Shown here piece by piece: positions 32,530 through 42,835 of a DNA stretch of 64,000 nucleotides. The stretch lies in NCBI GenBank assembly GCA_026018925.1, contig JAKSZU010000031.1, forward strand, positions 9,810,967 through 9,874,966, written 5' to 3'. How positions within the stretch are numbered: position 1 is the stretch's first letter; every line of letters begins with the position of its first letter. Source of the stretch: Tupaia tana. Lineage: Eukaryota > Chordata > Mammalia > Scandentia > Tupaiidae. The position numbers were made by a program, and so were the translations under genes. The notes beneath the pieces are model-generated. The model was not told the origin of the DNA. It was given only the letters and a program-made list of their open reading frames with translations, and did no database searches.

Positions 32530-32718
32530 CCTTTCAAGTCGCCCACGTGCTCCTCTGAGCCATCCAGGTCGCCGGCCCTTGGAGGCAGTTTAATGGATGG
32601 TTAATGCCACCGCATTCCAGGGGTCCCCTTTGGATAGCTGGGGCAGGTGCGTGGTCTGTCGCTCAGAGCTGGAGGAACGCCGTGCGTTGAGCATGAATCT
32701 AAAAAGCGTGGTAAGATG

Positions 32719-32989
32719 GGAACCAGCAGTTAGCGTAATGGCTATGTCGCTGGACTCCCACGTAGTCGACCGTGGTTCGTGTCTCGGACCCGGTGGCTTA
32801 CAACTCACGCCGGGCGCGTGTGCATGCGTGCCCAAGATCCCGAGAGGAGAATGGAGGAGAAGGGATTGCGGGTGACCATCCCCCCTGGGGGGTGATTTCT
32901 CGCTTTCTGTCTCTATGTCTCTCTCTGTCTGTCTGGCGAGTGCACGCGCCCTATCGCAAAAACCTCTCCAAAAAAAAAAAAAAAAAAAG
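32719..32989 (+). repeat. tSINE-A, young
   Basis: Near-consensus copy. The 13-bp TSD GCGTGGTAAGATG is perfect (32706-32718 and 32990-33002). Confidence 0.94.
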
Positions 32990-33002
32990 GCGTGGTAAGA
33001 TG

Positions 33003-33558
33003 ACCCACAAGCATTCTGCAGGAGACGTGGGGAGGTCCGGGGTGTCCCTTCCATTCTTGAGCCCCGGGAATGGAAGGCCTTTTGTGACGGGTCAGCCACT
33101 GCAGGCTCTCCCACGATGGCGGAGAATGAATACGCGGTCGTCCCTGTCCCTGGGCCACCACGGCGGGGGTGAGCGCTCAGGGCCAGTGGACGTTTGCCGG
33201 CCTACGGCATTATCGCGCCTCATCTCCTAGACATGACTCAGCTTCCTTGGAATCTAGGAAAAGGGAGTTACTGGGTCAAGTGTCTCTGAGCAGAGCCTGT
33301 GCCCCACGTGAGCTGCCGTGGACCTGTGGGAGTCGCTTAGGTGGAAGGGATGGAATGACCGCGACTCTCAGGTCAGGAGGCCACTGTGTGCAAAGGGCAA
33401 GGAGAGCCGCCTTCCCCTGAGCGGAGGTGACGAGGCGCACGTCGGATCAGGCAGGGGTGGACAGGTATGCAGCTGGGGACAGAGTGGCATGCCCTGGTGC
33501 CCTCGGGGAGTCGCATTCTATCTTCTACTCGTGGTGCAGCCTTGCAAACAGAGGTGTC
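33003..33558. other. Unassigned intronic stretch
   Basis: No feature supported. Confidence 0.45.
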
Positions 33559-33566
33559 CTTTAAAG

Positions 33567-33826
33567 CAGTGGTCCCCAGCTGTTTGGACCCCAGGGACCG
33601 GTTTTGTGGAAGAGAGTTTTTCAGGGAGACGACGATAGTTTGGGGGTGAGCCCAGTGCTTTGCATGTGTTGTACACTCACGCGATTTCGGTTATTATTGT
33701 ATTGTAACAGATAAGGAGATAATTCTGCAACGAGCTTGTTTTCCTATTATGAGGTGCTTCCACCTGGAGGCTCCTGTGAGCTGCCTGTGGCCACCGACCT
33801 ACTGGCCCCGGGGCTGGGGACCCCTG
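33567..33826. mobile_element. Non-autonomous hAT DNA transposon, complete ends
   Basis: 260 bp with inverted ends CAGTGGTCCCCAGC and GCTGGGGACCCCTG. A perfect 8-bp TSD, CTTTAAAG, lies at 33559-33566 and 33827-33834. End sequence and 8-bp TSD define the hAT superfamily. No transposase is present. The internal ACCCCAGGGACCGGTTTTGT resembles a family widespread in placentals that I cannot name with certainty. Confidence 0.88.
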
Positions 33827-33887
33827 CTTTAAAGGGTGGACCTCAGGCTAATTGCAATGGTCCTGGCGAGAAATGCAAGGATGGCGT

Positions 33888-34103
33888 GAGTGCTCTCGGG
33901 CGGCCGTGACAAAGAGCCACAACTGGGTGGCTTAAAACAACACCAGTGTATTCTCGCACTGCTCCAAAGGCAGAGGTAGGGAATGACGGTGTCGGCAGAC
34001 CACGCGTCCTCTAGGGGCTCAGCGCAGGATCCTCCTGGGTTCGAGGCCACGCCACTCCAGTCTCCGTGTCTCTCTTCGGCCAGCCTCTGTCTCTCTGTCT
34101 CCC
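33888..34103 (-). mobile_element. MLT1-family (ERVL-MaLR) LTR fragment
   Basis: Shows the MLT1 3' end read in reverse: CGGCCGTGACAAAGAGCC, ACTGGGTGGCTTAAAACAAC, then a decayed remainder. Ancient LTR fossil, cut by the SINE at 34104. Confidence 0.65.
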
Positions 34104-34352
34104 TTTGAATTTTGCTCTAGAGCGTGTGCACATGCCAAAGAGAGAGGGACAGGACGGTAAAGTGAGAAAGTCTACCCCCTCACACACCAGGAGTATGGCC
34201 ACGGCACAATCCGTTCTCTGTACTCCTTTTAGGATTTGGAGCATATGTGTGCGCATACACACCTGCCCATGTGTTTCACAAACCGCCGGGTCCAGGACTT
34301 GAACCGCACTTAGCAACCTGGGATCCAGCCACCTTCCCCACCATGCCATGGG
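34104..34352 (-). repeat. tSINE-C
   Basis: Antisense GAATTTTGCTCTAGAGCGTG to head end CATGCCATGGGCTGGCTCT. Confidence 0.8.
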
Positions 34353-34418
34353 CTGGCTCTGGAGTCCTCTTTTTCCTCACACTCTAGTTTTGATTCAGCA
34401 CAGGCAATAACATGACTC

Positions 34419-34689
34419 GTATTTTTTTTTTTTTTTTTTTTTTTTTGAGAGGTTTTTGCTATAGGGCACGTGCACTCGCCAGACAGAGACAGAGAGACAG
34501 AAAGCAAGAAATCAGCCCCCAGGGGGGATGGCCACGCTGCAATCCCTTCTCCTCCATTCTCCTCTCGGGATCTTGGGCACGCACGCACACGCGCCCGGCG
34601 TGAGTTTTAAGCCACCGGGTCTGGGACTCAAACTGCGGTTGACTACGTGGGAGTCCAGCGACATAGCCATTACGCTAACTGCTGGTCCC
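34419..34689 (-). repeat. tSINE-A, young
   Basis: Near-consensus antisense copy. TSDs AATAACATGACTC / AATACCATGACTC (34406 and 34690) differ at one base. Confidence 0.92.
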
Positions 34690-34702
34690 AATACCATGAC
34701 TC

Positions 34703-35075
34703 TTAAGAAGTGGGATGGAAGAAGAGGCAGCACCTTGTGGGTGCCCTACGCTGTTTAGATGTGAGGAAATGGTGTGGATGAACCGCTGTGCCCTCACTAA
34801 TTACGCCCTGGCACCTCTCTCCCTGTACTTGCGTTCCCTAATTATGTCCACACCAGTGGTTGCCAGAACCGCCCGAGGCCAAGGGCTCTCTGTGTCCTGT
34901 GTTCCCTGAGAGGACCTTGCCTTGAAACTCCACCTGCAGGGGTTCACAGTCCAACAGTTAGATGCAATTATACTTCATTAGCAGTTAGCACTGGCGGCAC
35001 CGAGAGCTTGTGGGAGTTTGGCCTGGGGACTTACAATCTTTCTCTCTCACACATACACATCACACACAAATTCTT
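34703..35075. other. Unassigned intronic stretch
   Basis: No feature supported. Confidence 0.4.
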
Positions 35076-35082
35076 TTTCTTT

Positions 35083-35346
35083 TTAAGACTTTTGCATAAG
35101 GCACCTATGGTTGCCAGGGAGAGAGACAGAGAGGGAGAAGAAGGGAAGGAGAAAGTGAGACATACCGCCCCGACCCCAGGGGGGTTGACCGTACCACAAT
35201 CCCTTTTCCTCCATTATTCTCTTGGGAGAACGGAGGAGAAGGGATTGCGGTGTGGCCATCCCCGCTGGGGGGTGATTTCTCATTTTCTGTCTCTCTGGTG
35301 AGTGCACGCGCCCTATAGGGAAAACCTCTCCAAAAAAAAAAAAAAA
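35083..35346. repeat. Two SINE halves fused as an inverted repeat
   Basis: 35083-35227 is an antisense older SINE ending at CTCCATTATTCTCTTGGGA. 35228-35346 is a sense tSINE-A starting at GAACGGAGGAGAAGGGATTG and running to its tail. The two tail halves face away from each other around a short centre, so the RNA could fold into a hairpin of about 120 bp. Both tRNA-like heads are missing. Confidence 0.8.
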
Positions 35347-35351
35347 AGAGA

Positions 35352-35515
35352 GGGATCAGCAGATGACATAATGGTTACGTTGGTGGACTCCCACAATGCT
35401 TCACCGTGGTTTGAGTCCCAGACCCAGAGGTGCACGCACCCTCTAGCAAAAATCTCTCAAATAAATAAACAAACAAATGCACACACCCTATCTAGCAAAG
35501 ATCTCTCAAATAATA
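35352..35515 (+). repeat. tSINE-A head with duplicated tail
   Basis: The head and box B (GTGGTTTGAGTCCCAGACCC) are followed at once by tail motif GCACGCACCCTCTAGC and (AAAT)n. A second tail copy, GCACACACCCTATCTAGC, follows. The middle of the SINE is absent. Confidence 0.75.
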
Positions 35516-35521
35516 ATTAAA

Positions 35522-35705
35522 TAAGAGAGAGAGTGAGAGAGCCCTCCCAGTGGGACATATCCGTGCCTCAGTACTTTTTCCTCCCTTTCTCCGTCCCACG
35601 CATCTTGGGCACACGTGCTTGGGAAACAACCAAGCCAGTGGGTGCTGGGCTTCTCGCTGCTCTCGGCCGTGTGTGATCTGGCACTCCGCACGCCAGGCCG
35701 CCTTC
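35522..35705 (-). repeat. Old tSINE-C/D fragment
   Basis: GAGAGTGAGAGAGCCCTCCC, CGCATCTTGGGCACACGTGC and CGGCCGTGTGTGATCTGGCA follow the antisense SINE order, strongly diverged. Confidence 0.45.
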
Positions 35706-36297
35706 CCACGGCCCTGAGCATCTGGCCCCGTGTCCGTGAACTCCTGTTAGGCACGTCATGGTGACCAGGAACCTGCTGCTTCATTGAGGGCCGGCCAGGA
35801 CGGAGTCCTGCTAGACCTTCCTTCCGGGCACAGTCAGGTGTAAGCCAGAGGCCTCCAGTGACCTCAGTGGACGGTGTTTGGATAATGAGGACACATTTGC
35901 CCAGTAGGAATGCCGTCATAGGACTGAGACGCTCACGTGCATGGCAGAAAGCCCTTCTGCATCTGTGGCACACGCTACCTTCTTGCTGAAGGCCCCGCTC
36001 CCTTCTCTGTACCCCGAGCAGCTTCGTGTGGGCCCCAGCCCTGCGCACTGGGGCATCCTGTACCCCAGGGCCAGTGCCGCAGCACTCCTGTGGGTGCCTG
36101 AGGTTGCGTCCCAGCCCTTTCGCATTCTCCACTTGTGTAATGAGCTTGTGCATGCACACACACACACACACACGCACGTGCACGCATGTGATCCTGTCTC
36201 ACGGTGCTTACTGTCACTGAGGGGACGACGTTCAGATTTCCCGCTGTGCAAGAGACCTGCAAAGACTTCATGAAAATGTGTCGTATGAAAAACTATT
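35706..36297. other. Unassigned intronic stretch with (CA)n
   Basis: A short (CA)n run at about 36154-36174; otherwise nothing supported. Confidence 0.45.
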
Positions 36298-36380
36298 GGG
36301 TTGTCGGAAAAGTCATGATGCATTTTTGCATAGTAAAACAGAAAAAAATGACATCATGAGTTTTCTGACAACCCAGTAGG
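36298..36380. mobile_element. Mariner-type MITE (family M1), palindromic
   Basis: About 80 bp, an almost complete inverted repeat: TTGGGTTGTCGGAAAAGTCA and TTTTCTGACAACCCA, with TA at both edges (TA target duplication of Tc1/mariner elements). Size and shape recall the primate MADE1 element, but the ends differ. Confidence 0.82.
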
Positions 36381-36390
36381 TCTGGATTTC

Positions 36391-36422
36391 TCTTTCTTTC
36401 TTTCTTTCTTTCTTTCTTTTTT
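36391..36422. repeat. (TTTC)n microsatellite
   Basis: About eight TTTC units directly after the M1 MITE. Confidence 0.85.
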
Positions 36423-36427
36423 TTGTT

Positions 36428-36750
36428 GGCACCAAAATAAATTCAATACTCTAATCCTTTTTCCTGCATTTTTTTTTTTTTTGAGAGGTTTTTGCTCTAG
36501 GGCGTATGCGCTCGCCGGAAAGACAGAGAGAGACAGAGAGACAGAAAGCGAGAAATCACCCCCCAGGGGGGATGGTTATGCCGCAGTCCCTTCTCCTCCA
36601 TTCTCCTCTCGGGATCTTGGGTACGCACGCACATGTGCCCGGCGTGAGTTTTAAGCCACCGGGTCCGGGATGCGAACCGCGGTCGACTACGTGGGAGTCC
36701 AGCAACATAGCCATTATGCTAACTGCTGGTCCCTTTCCTGCACTTTTTGA
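36428..36750. repeat. M2-type MITE right part split by a SINE
   Basis: GGCACCAAAATAAATTC (about 36431) and GCACTTTTTGAAGTG (about 36738) fit the right half of the M2 family. The SINE at 36473-36733 separates them. Confidence 0.45.
36473..36733 (-). repeat. tSINE-A, young
   Basis: CpG-rich antisense copy. TTTCCTGCA before (about 36461) and after (about 36734) is the likely short TSD. Confidence 0.92.
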
Positions 36751-36919
36751 AGTGTCCTTGTCCACTTTGGTTTCACAAATCTATACACATTATGGAAGCT
36801 GGGGATTCAAAAAGTTCCTTGTCCCTTCCACTTTTGAATTCTGCTCATTCTGTTTATAAATCAGGTCCATGTTGACAGTCCCTGTCAGGAGACCATGACA
36901 GTGTTGGACTCTTACATGT

Positions 36920-37186
36920 GTTTTTTTTTGTTTTTTTTTTTTTTTAAGAGAGATTTTTGCTGTAGGGCATGTGTTCGCCAGAGACACACAGGGAGACAGA
37001 AAGCCAGAAATCACCCCCTGGGGGGGTAGTCGCACCACAATCCCTTCTCCTCTACTCTCCTCTTGAGATTCTGGGCATGTACGCATACACGCCCTGCATG
37101 AGTTTCAAGCCACCAAGTCTAGGACTTGAACCACTGTTGACTATGTGGGAGTCTAGCGATGTAAACATTATGCCATCTATTGGTCC
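36920..37186 (-). repeat. tSINE-A (older copy)
   Basis: Antisense T-rich tail, GATTTTTGCTGTAGGGCATG to head end CCATCTATTGGTCC. Confidence 0.85.
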
Positions 37187-37189
37187 TTT

Positions 37190-37831
37190 TTCTTTTTCCT
37201 CTTCCTGTTTTTCTTTTAAATAAACCTTTCCACTGGTTATGCCACACTTGTAAAATTAATGCGTTCTGTTTCTTTGGGGAGGGCTTCAGTTGTCCGAATT
37301 CACAAATGCAATTCTTTTGTATCGTCACTGATCATCTTAAGCCTGTTAAATGGAGTTGATAGGGAATAGGAATCTCAGGTCTTTACTGTTCCTATAGAGC
37401 TCTGAGATGTTTTAAATTGCAAGTGTAAATAATTCAGGTGTCCATTTAAAAGTTCATTAGCAGCGTTATCACCCTCAGCGGCCAGATCTACTGAAGAGTG
37501 CAAGTAAAAAAGTAAGAAAGGACGCACCAAAGCTGTGTTCTGTGGGCCCTGCTTCTCGGAAGCATTTCTGTGAATGTTTTGGGGGGGTCAAAAGAGGCCT
37601 GACCAATGAAGGGAGACTGCTCAATTCTCCTCCCAGATCCCTTCACTTCCCACCCAAAGGATGAGAATTTTCCCTTCGTAATATATATATATATATAAAT
37701 ATAGAAATATGTTTTCCACCTAAATCCTGTCATCTTTGAATCTGACAAGAAGTCTGTTTGCTTTAGGACACTTCCCAGGTTGGTCCTAGTGACAGCTGTC
37801 ACAAGGCTGTCCCATTGAAGTCTTGCTGTCT
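37190..37831. other. Unassigned intronic stretch
   Basis: A (TA)n run at about 37679-37697; otherwise nothing supported. Confidence 0.45.
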
Positions 37832-37847
37832 TTCAGGTACTTTTTCT

Positions 37848-38127
37848 TTTTTTTTTTTTTTTTTTTTTTTTTGGTTGAGAGGTTTTTGCTATAGGGCACG
37901 TGCGCTCACCAGACAGACAGAGAGAGACAGAGAGACAGAAAGCGAGAAATCACCCCCCAGGGGGAATGGCCACGCCGCAATCCCTTCTCCTCCATTCTCC
38001 TCTCGGGATCTTGGGCACGCACGCACATGCGTCCGGCGTGAGTTTAAGCCACCAGGTCCAGGACGCGAACCGCGGTCGACTACGTGAGAGTCCAGCGACA
38101 TGGCCATTACGCTAACTGCTGGTTCCC
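37848..38127 (-). repeat. tSINE-A, young
   Basis: Near-consensus antisense copy with a T run of over 20. TSDs TCAGGTACTTTTTCT / TCAGGTGCTTTTTCT (37833 and 38128) differ at one base. Confidence 0.93.
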
Positions 38128-38307
38128 TCAGGTGCTTTTTCTGACTTTCAAGAATAACTGACAAGGCCTGACATGGGTTAGACTGTGAACATGGAGCCAG
38201 CTCTAACTACTACATGTGCTGAGCCCTACGTATTCAAAGAGAAGGTGGGCTTTCCTCAGCTGTCTTTCCCAGTGCCTTCAAGCAGTGGATTAAAAGTCCA
38301 TTGAGGG

Positions 38308-38500
38308 AGGGACCAGCAGTGGCATGATGGTTAAGGTGCTGGACCTTCCCACAGCACCGACCATGGTTCAAGTCCTGGACCTGGTGGCTTGCTTTCACTC
38401 TTTCTCACTTTCCCTTTCTCTCTCTCTCTGTCTTTCCCTGGTCAAATTAAAATAAGTAAATAAATAAATAAAAATAAGTAATTATTTTTTAAAAAACAGT
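38308..38500 (+). repeat. tSINE-B
   Basis: GGGACCAGCAGTGGCATGAT head, CTGGTCAAATTAAAATAAGT tail. Confidence 0.85.
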
Positions 38501-38507
38501 CAGTTGT

Positions 38508-38763
38508 GGGGATCAGCTGATGGTGTAATGGTTACATCTCTGGACTCCCATGTATGCGACTGCAGTTTGAGTCCTGAACCTGGCAGGTTAAAACTCAGAC
38601 TAGGCGTGTATGTGCGTGCCCAAAATCCCAAGAGGAGAATGGAGGAGAAAGGATGGTGGCGTGGTTGTTCCCACTGGGTGGAGACTTCCCACTTTCTGTA
38701 TCTCTGTGTCTCTCTGCCGAGTGCACATGCCCTATAGCAACAATCTCTCTTAAAAAAAAAAAA
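38508..38763 (+). repeat. tSINE-A (older copy)
   Basis: GGGATCAGCTGATGGTGTAA head, GCCCTATAGCAACAATCTCT-An tail. It directly follows the tSINE-B. Confidence 0.85.
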
Positions 38764-38988
38764 AGTCAGTAGTTCTCTGAGCAGTGTGGACATTTCTCAT
38801 TCTACCCCCTCAGGACCCTGGTGCGGGAAGGCTGTGTAGACCGCGCGCTGTACCTGTGGGTTCCAGGCGGGGTCTCCTGTTGTCAGAACCACTCCTGCTT
38901 CCCTGCGTTGGAATACTGGCATATACTCTGCATGGAGAAGTGTCAGGCCTTCCCTATTTTTGCTTTTTTAAAGAAATGGTAGGTAAGG

Positions 38989-39169
38989 GGACCTGCAGGT
39001 GACGTGGTAGTTACGGCACTGGACTCCCACATGGCCAACCACCATTCCAGTCCTGGACCTGGTGGCTTGCTTTCTCACATTCTCTTTCTCTCTCTGGCCA
39101 AATTAAAAGGAATGAATGAACAAATAAATAAATAAATAAATAACATAGCTTTTTAAAAAAGAAAAAAGG
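38989..39169 (+). repeat. tSINE-B with 19-bp TSD
   Basis: AAAGAAATGGTAGGTAAGG (38970-38988) and AAAGAAATGCTAGGTAAGG (39170-39188), one mismatch. Tail (AAAT)n. Confidence 0.9.
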
Positions 39170-39308
39170 AAAGAAATGCTAGGTAAGGTAAACTCTGAGC
39201 AAAGGAACCAATTTATAGTTGCAAATATGTGTTCTTTCAACAAAAATGTCTCAATCTTTATTTCTTGGTGGTTTTGTATTCTCCCTTCCCCATGGTAAGA
39301 TAAGTCCA

Positions 39309-39572
39309 GGACCAGCCAGGTGGTATGGTGGTTAAGGCAGCTAGATTCCATGTGACTGACTGTGCATTTCGAGTCCCGGACCCAGGAGCTTGAAAAGCAT
39401 GCTGGGTGATTGTGCTTACGTGTTCCAAATCTTGCAAGAATGGAGGAGTTGGAATTGGAGTGTGGCCATTCCCCCTGGACAGTCTTTTCTCTCTCTCTCT
39501 CTCTGTCTCTCTGTCTCTCTCTTTCTCTAGTGAATGCACACGCCCTATAGCAAATTAAAAAAAAATACATAA
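39309..39572 (+). repeat. tSINE-A/C (older copy)
   Basis: GGACCAGCCAGGTGGTATGG head, GCCCTATAGCAAATTAAAAA tail. Confidence 0.82.
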
Positions 39573-39579
39573 CTGATAA

Positions 39580-39805
39580 CTCCATTCCTGGACCCAACTG
39601 CAATACCACAGAACTGATAATGGAGCCACATAGAAGGCCTGGGTTCAAATTCCAGGTGGATATGAATACGCCCGGTGAACACAGGGTACAGCCCTGTGAC
39701 CCTGGCTGGGTGGGAGGCTGGGAGGAGGATTGTGGCATGGCCAGACCTGTTTCTGTCTTTCCTTCTGTGTCATAAAATAAATATATAAATAATGTTTTAA
39801 AGAAG
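39580..39805 (+). repeat. tSINE-D (old)
   Basis: Box B GGGTTCAAATTCCAGG, GAACACAGGGTACAGCC, GGATTGTGGCATGGCC, and an A/T tail. Confidence 0.5.
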
Positions 39806-39815
39806 AATGGTTAAG

Positions 39816-40071
39816 GGACCAGCAATTAGCGTAATGGCTATGTCGCTGGACTCCCACGTAGTCGACTGCGGTTCGCGTCCCGGACCCGGTGGCTTAAAAC
39901 TCACGCCAGGCGCGTGTGCGTGCATGCCCAAGATCCTGAGACGAGAATGGAGGAGAAGGGACTGCAGCGTGGCCATCCCCCCTGGGGGGTGATTTCTCGC
40001 TTTCTGTCTCTTTGTCTCTCTCTGTCTGTCTGGCGAGCGCACGTGCCCTATAGCGAAAACCTCTTAAAAAA
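39816..40071 (+). repeat. tSINE-A, young
   Basis: Near-consensus copy. The 10-bp TSD AATGGTTAAG is perfect (39806-39815 and 40072-40081). Confidence 0.93.
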
Positions 40072-40207
40072 AATGGTTAAGATGGTAAATGAAAAAAATA
40101 AATTCCTCTAACATGATATAGAGGGGTCATTTTAGTGGGTTGCCTCTGCCTTTTACAAAAGAAATAGTGAGAAGAAGGTTCTTTATAAATCAGTGATCTG
40201 AGTTGAT

Positions 40208-40845
40208 TTTGGCCCCTATCATTTATATTCTGAAAGCCTGTGTCCCTTCCCCCACCAGGACCTCAAAATGTGACTGTTATTTGCAGATAGGTTCTTTAGA
40301 GGAGTAATCACAGATTCCAGCAAATGGTGTAGTGGTTACGGTGTGGACTCCCACGTGGCCGACTGTGGTTCAAGTCCCAGACCCAGTTGCTTGAAACGCG
40401 CTGGGAGCGTGTGCGCGCGTGCCCAAAATCCCGAGTGGAGACTAGAAGAGAAGGGATTGCGGCGTGGCCATCCCCCCTGGAGGTGATTTCTCACTTTCTC
40501 TCTCTGTGTCTCCCCATGACTCCTGCGAATGCACACACCCTATAGCAAAAATCTCTCTCTCTCTCTCAAAATAAGCAGTAATTGTAGTAAAACAAGGTTG
40601 CCGATCCAATAGGACTGGGAGCCTTAGAAGAGGAGACGAGGACACAGACACACACAGGGGACGGCCACGTGAGGACACGGGGAGATGACAGTGTCTCCAT
40701 GCCAAGGGTACAGAGCTCAGGAGGAGCCAGCCCTGCCTCCCCTGGACCTGGGACTCCAGCCTCCAGAATTGGGAGGAAATAACTTCATGATTTAAGCCAC
40801 CTGTCTGTTATGTTGTCCGGGCAGCTTTCGCAGGCTGGTATACCT
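40208..40845 (+). mobile_element. MLT1-family (ERVL-MaLR) solo LTR, split by a SINE
   Basis: Landmarks: CTGAAAGCCTGTGTCCCTTC, CCTCAAAATGTGACTGTTAT, GAGGACACGGGGAGATGAC, CCTCCAGAATTGGGAGGAAA, and the end CTGTTATGTTGTCCGGGCAG. Ancient solo LTR fossil; no internal region is seen. Confidence 0.75.
40312..40575 (+). repeat. tSINE-A inside an MLT1 LTR
   Basis: Head TCCAGCAAATGGTGTAGTGG and tail CCCTATAGCAAAAATCTCTC with a (CT)n extension. Confidence 0.85.
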
Positions 40846-41125
40846 GGGAGTGAATCAGTGTTTGCACTGCGACAGAATCAGGTAGTCTGAGCCAGTGTTT
40901 TCAAATTTTCTGGACAAGCCATACCAGGGAGGCAGGCAGCACACAGCCAGGCCGTGCAGTGGGTGTCTGAGGCAGCAGGGTGAGCTCAGAAGTTTCTCCA
41001 CTCCCACCCCTGTCCGCTTTTGACACTTGGTGTTCTCTGACGTCCCTGCACCCTCACTGATTTGCACAGGTGCATAGGTGAATGTAGCTATGCAATGATC
41101 TGTGTGCTTCAAGGGGGAGCATTTT

Positions 41126-41390
41126 TTTTTTCCTTTTTTTGGAGAGGTTTTTGCTATAGGGCATGTGCGCTCGCCAGAAAGACAGAGAGAGACAGAGAGA
41201 CAGAAAGCAAGAAATCACCCCCCTGGGGGGATGGCCACGCCGCAATCCTTCTCCTCCATTCTCCTCTTGGGATCTTGGGCATGCACACACATGCGCCCAG
41301 CATGAGTTTAAGCCTCCGGGTCTGGGACTCGAACCATGGTCGACTACATGGGAGTCCAGCGACACAGCCATTACGCCCACTGCTGGTCCT
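41126..41390 (-). repeat. tSINE-A
   Basis: Near-full antisense copy. TSDs AAGGGGGAGCATTTT / AAGGGGGGACATTTT (41111 and 41391) are close. Confidence 0.9.
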
Positions 41391-41405
41391 AAGGGGGGAC
41401 ATTTT

Positions 41406-41860
41406 GTACTGTCCATCTCTGCTTTCCTCCTCTATGTGTTCCCACCTTTCATCATGAGTTGCATTGCCCTAAATTTAAAAGAAAAAAAGGGACTTGGGGA
41501 TTGTGTCCATCGTGACACGCACATTTCTGCTGATAATTCCTTGCAGGCCTGCCGGCTGGGGTGCTGACAGGATAGATGATAGGAGAGTGGCAGGAGGAGG
41601 GCCCTGGGAGACCCTGGGAAGACTAGCAGCACTTGCATTTGGGTGGGGAAGACGGTGTTTCTGAGCTCCGTGCCCTTGGTGGGAGGCAGTTGGTGGTTTC
41701 ATTCCTTCCCAAAGCCTAGGGGTGGTAAATGCAGCATGAATGCAACCATGTCACAGACCTGGCAAACTAGCTCGGAAGGCCGTTTGGATAAAGGTCACCA
41801 GTCTTCCGCTCTTGAAGTTGAGAACAAGTTCGATGACTGACATTAAGAAAATGGCAGTGT
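41406..41860. other. Unassigned intronic stretch
   Basis: No feature supported. Confidence 0.45.
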
Positions 41861-41861
41861 T

Positions 41862-42029
41862 GGAGCTAGCAGGTGGCGTGGTGGTTAAGGGCGCTGGACT
41901 TCTACATAGCCAACCGCTGTTCCATTCCCGGACCTGGCAGCTCGCTTTCTCACTTTCTCTGGCTCTGTACCTCTATGGTCAAATGAAAATAAATGAATGG
42001 AGTTAAATAAAATAATTCTTAAAAAAAAA
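41862..42029 (+). repeat. tSINE-B
   Basis: AGCTAGCAGGTGGCGTGGTG head, ATGGTCAAATGAAAATAAAT tail. Confidence 0.85.
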
Positions 42030-42334
42030 TTGGCAATGTCAATATGAAGTGGGGAAAAAATACCTTGCGCCATATCAACAGTGATTCATAAAGATTTGTA
42101 CATGCGTGGTCATTGTGTAGGAGTGACAGAGACCCCGGGTGCTGTTCCTTGGATAACTGCTGAGTGGCAGGGAGTTGCCAAGGGGAGTTCTGTCAACTCT
42201 GCCCGGAGTTCTCAATGAAACCTGAAGGAAGGCTTAGTCTCACACTTGCATTTTTGCTACATCGGAGGAGCCTGATAAGGGAAATGAAAAGATTAAGAAA
42301 GTTTCATAATGTATTCATTTTCTTCCTTTGTTTC

Positions 42335-42580
42335 TTTAAAGATTTTTGTCATAGGGTACAGGTGCTCACTGGAGAGAGAATGTGAAAAACCACTCCCTAG
42401 GGGGGATGGCCATGCTACAGTCCCCTCTCTTCCATCTTCCTGTTGGGATTTTGGACATGTACACATGTGCGCCCAGCGTTATCTTTTAAATGTTTTCAAA
42501 CTGCTGGGTCCGGGACTCTAACTGTGGAGTTGGTCATGTGGGATCCAGTGCCTTAGCCGTCAGGCCACTTGCCGGCTCTG
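42335..42580 (-). repeat. tSINE-C
   Basis: Antisense GATTTTTGTCATAGGGTACA to head end AGGCCACTTGCCGGCTCT. Confidence 0.8.
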
Positions 42581-42589
42581 CACTTGCTC

Positions 42590-42832
42590 CCTGTTGCTGC
42601 GGTAACGAATTAGCTCAAGCGAGGCTGAAACAGCACAGGTGCATGAGTTGCAGTTGAGAAGTCCCACACTGATCTCGTGGTACAGAAATCAAGGTGTGGG
42701 CAGGGCTGCCTGCCTCTCTGGAGGCTCCAGGGAGGAATCTTAGCTTGTTTTTCCAGCCCTGAGAGCCACCCACGTGTTTTGGCTCACAACTCGCTTCTTA
42801 AGAACCTCTTCAAGGCAGGCAACCTCTGCCTC
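42590..42832 (-). mobile_element. MLT1-family (ERVL-MaLR) LTR fragment
   Basis: TTGCTGCGGTAACGAATTAG, AATCAAGGTGTGGGCAGGGC, CTCTGGAGGCTCCAGGGAGG, in the reversed MLT1 order. Ancient LTR fossil. Confidence 0.65.
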
Positions 42833-42835
42833 TCT

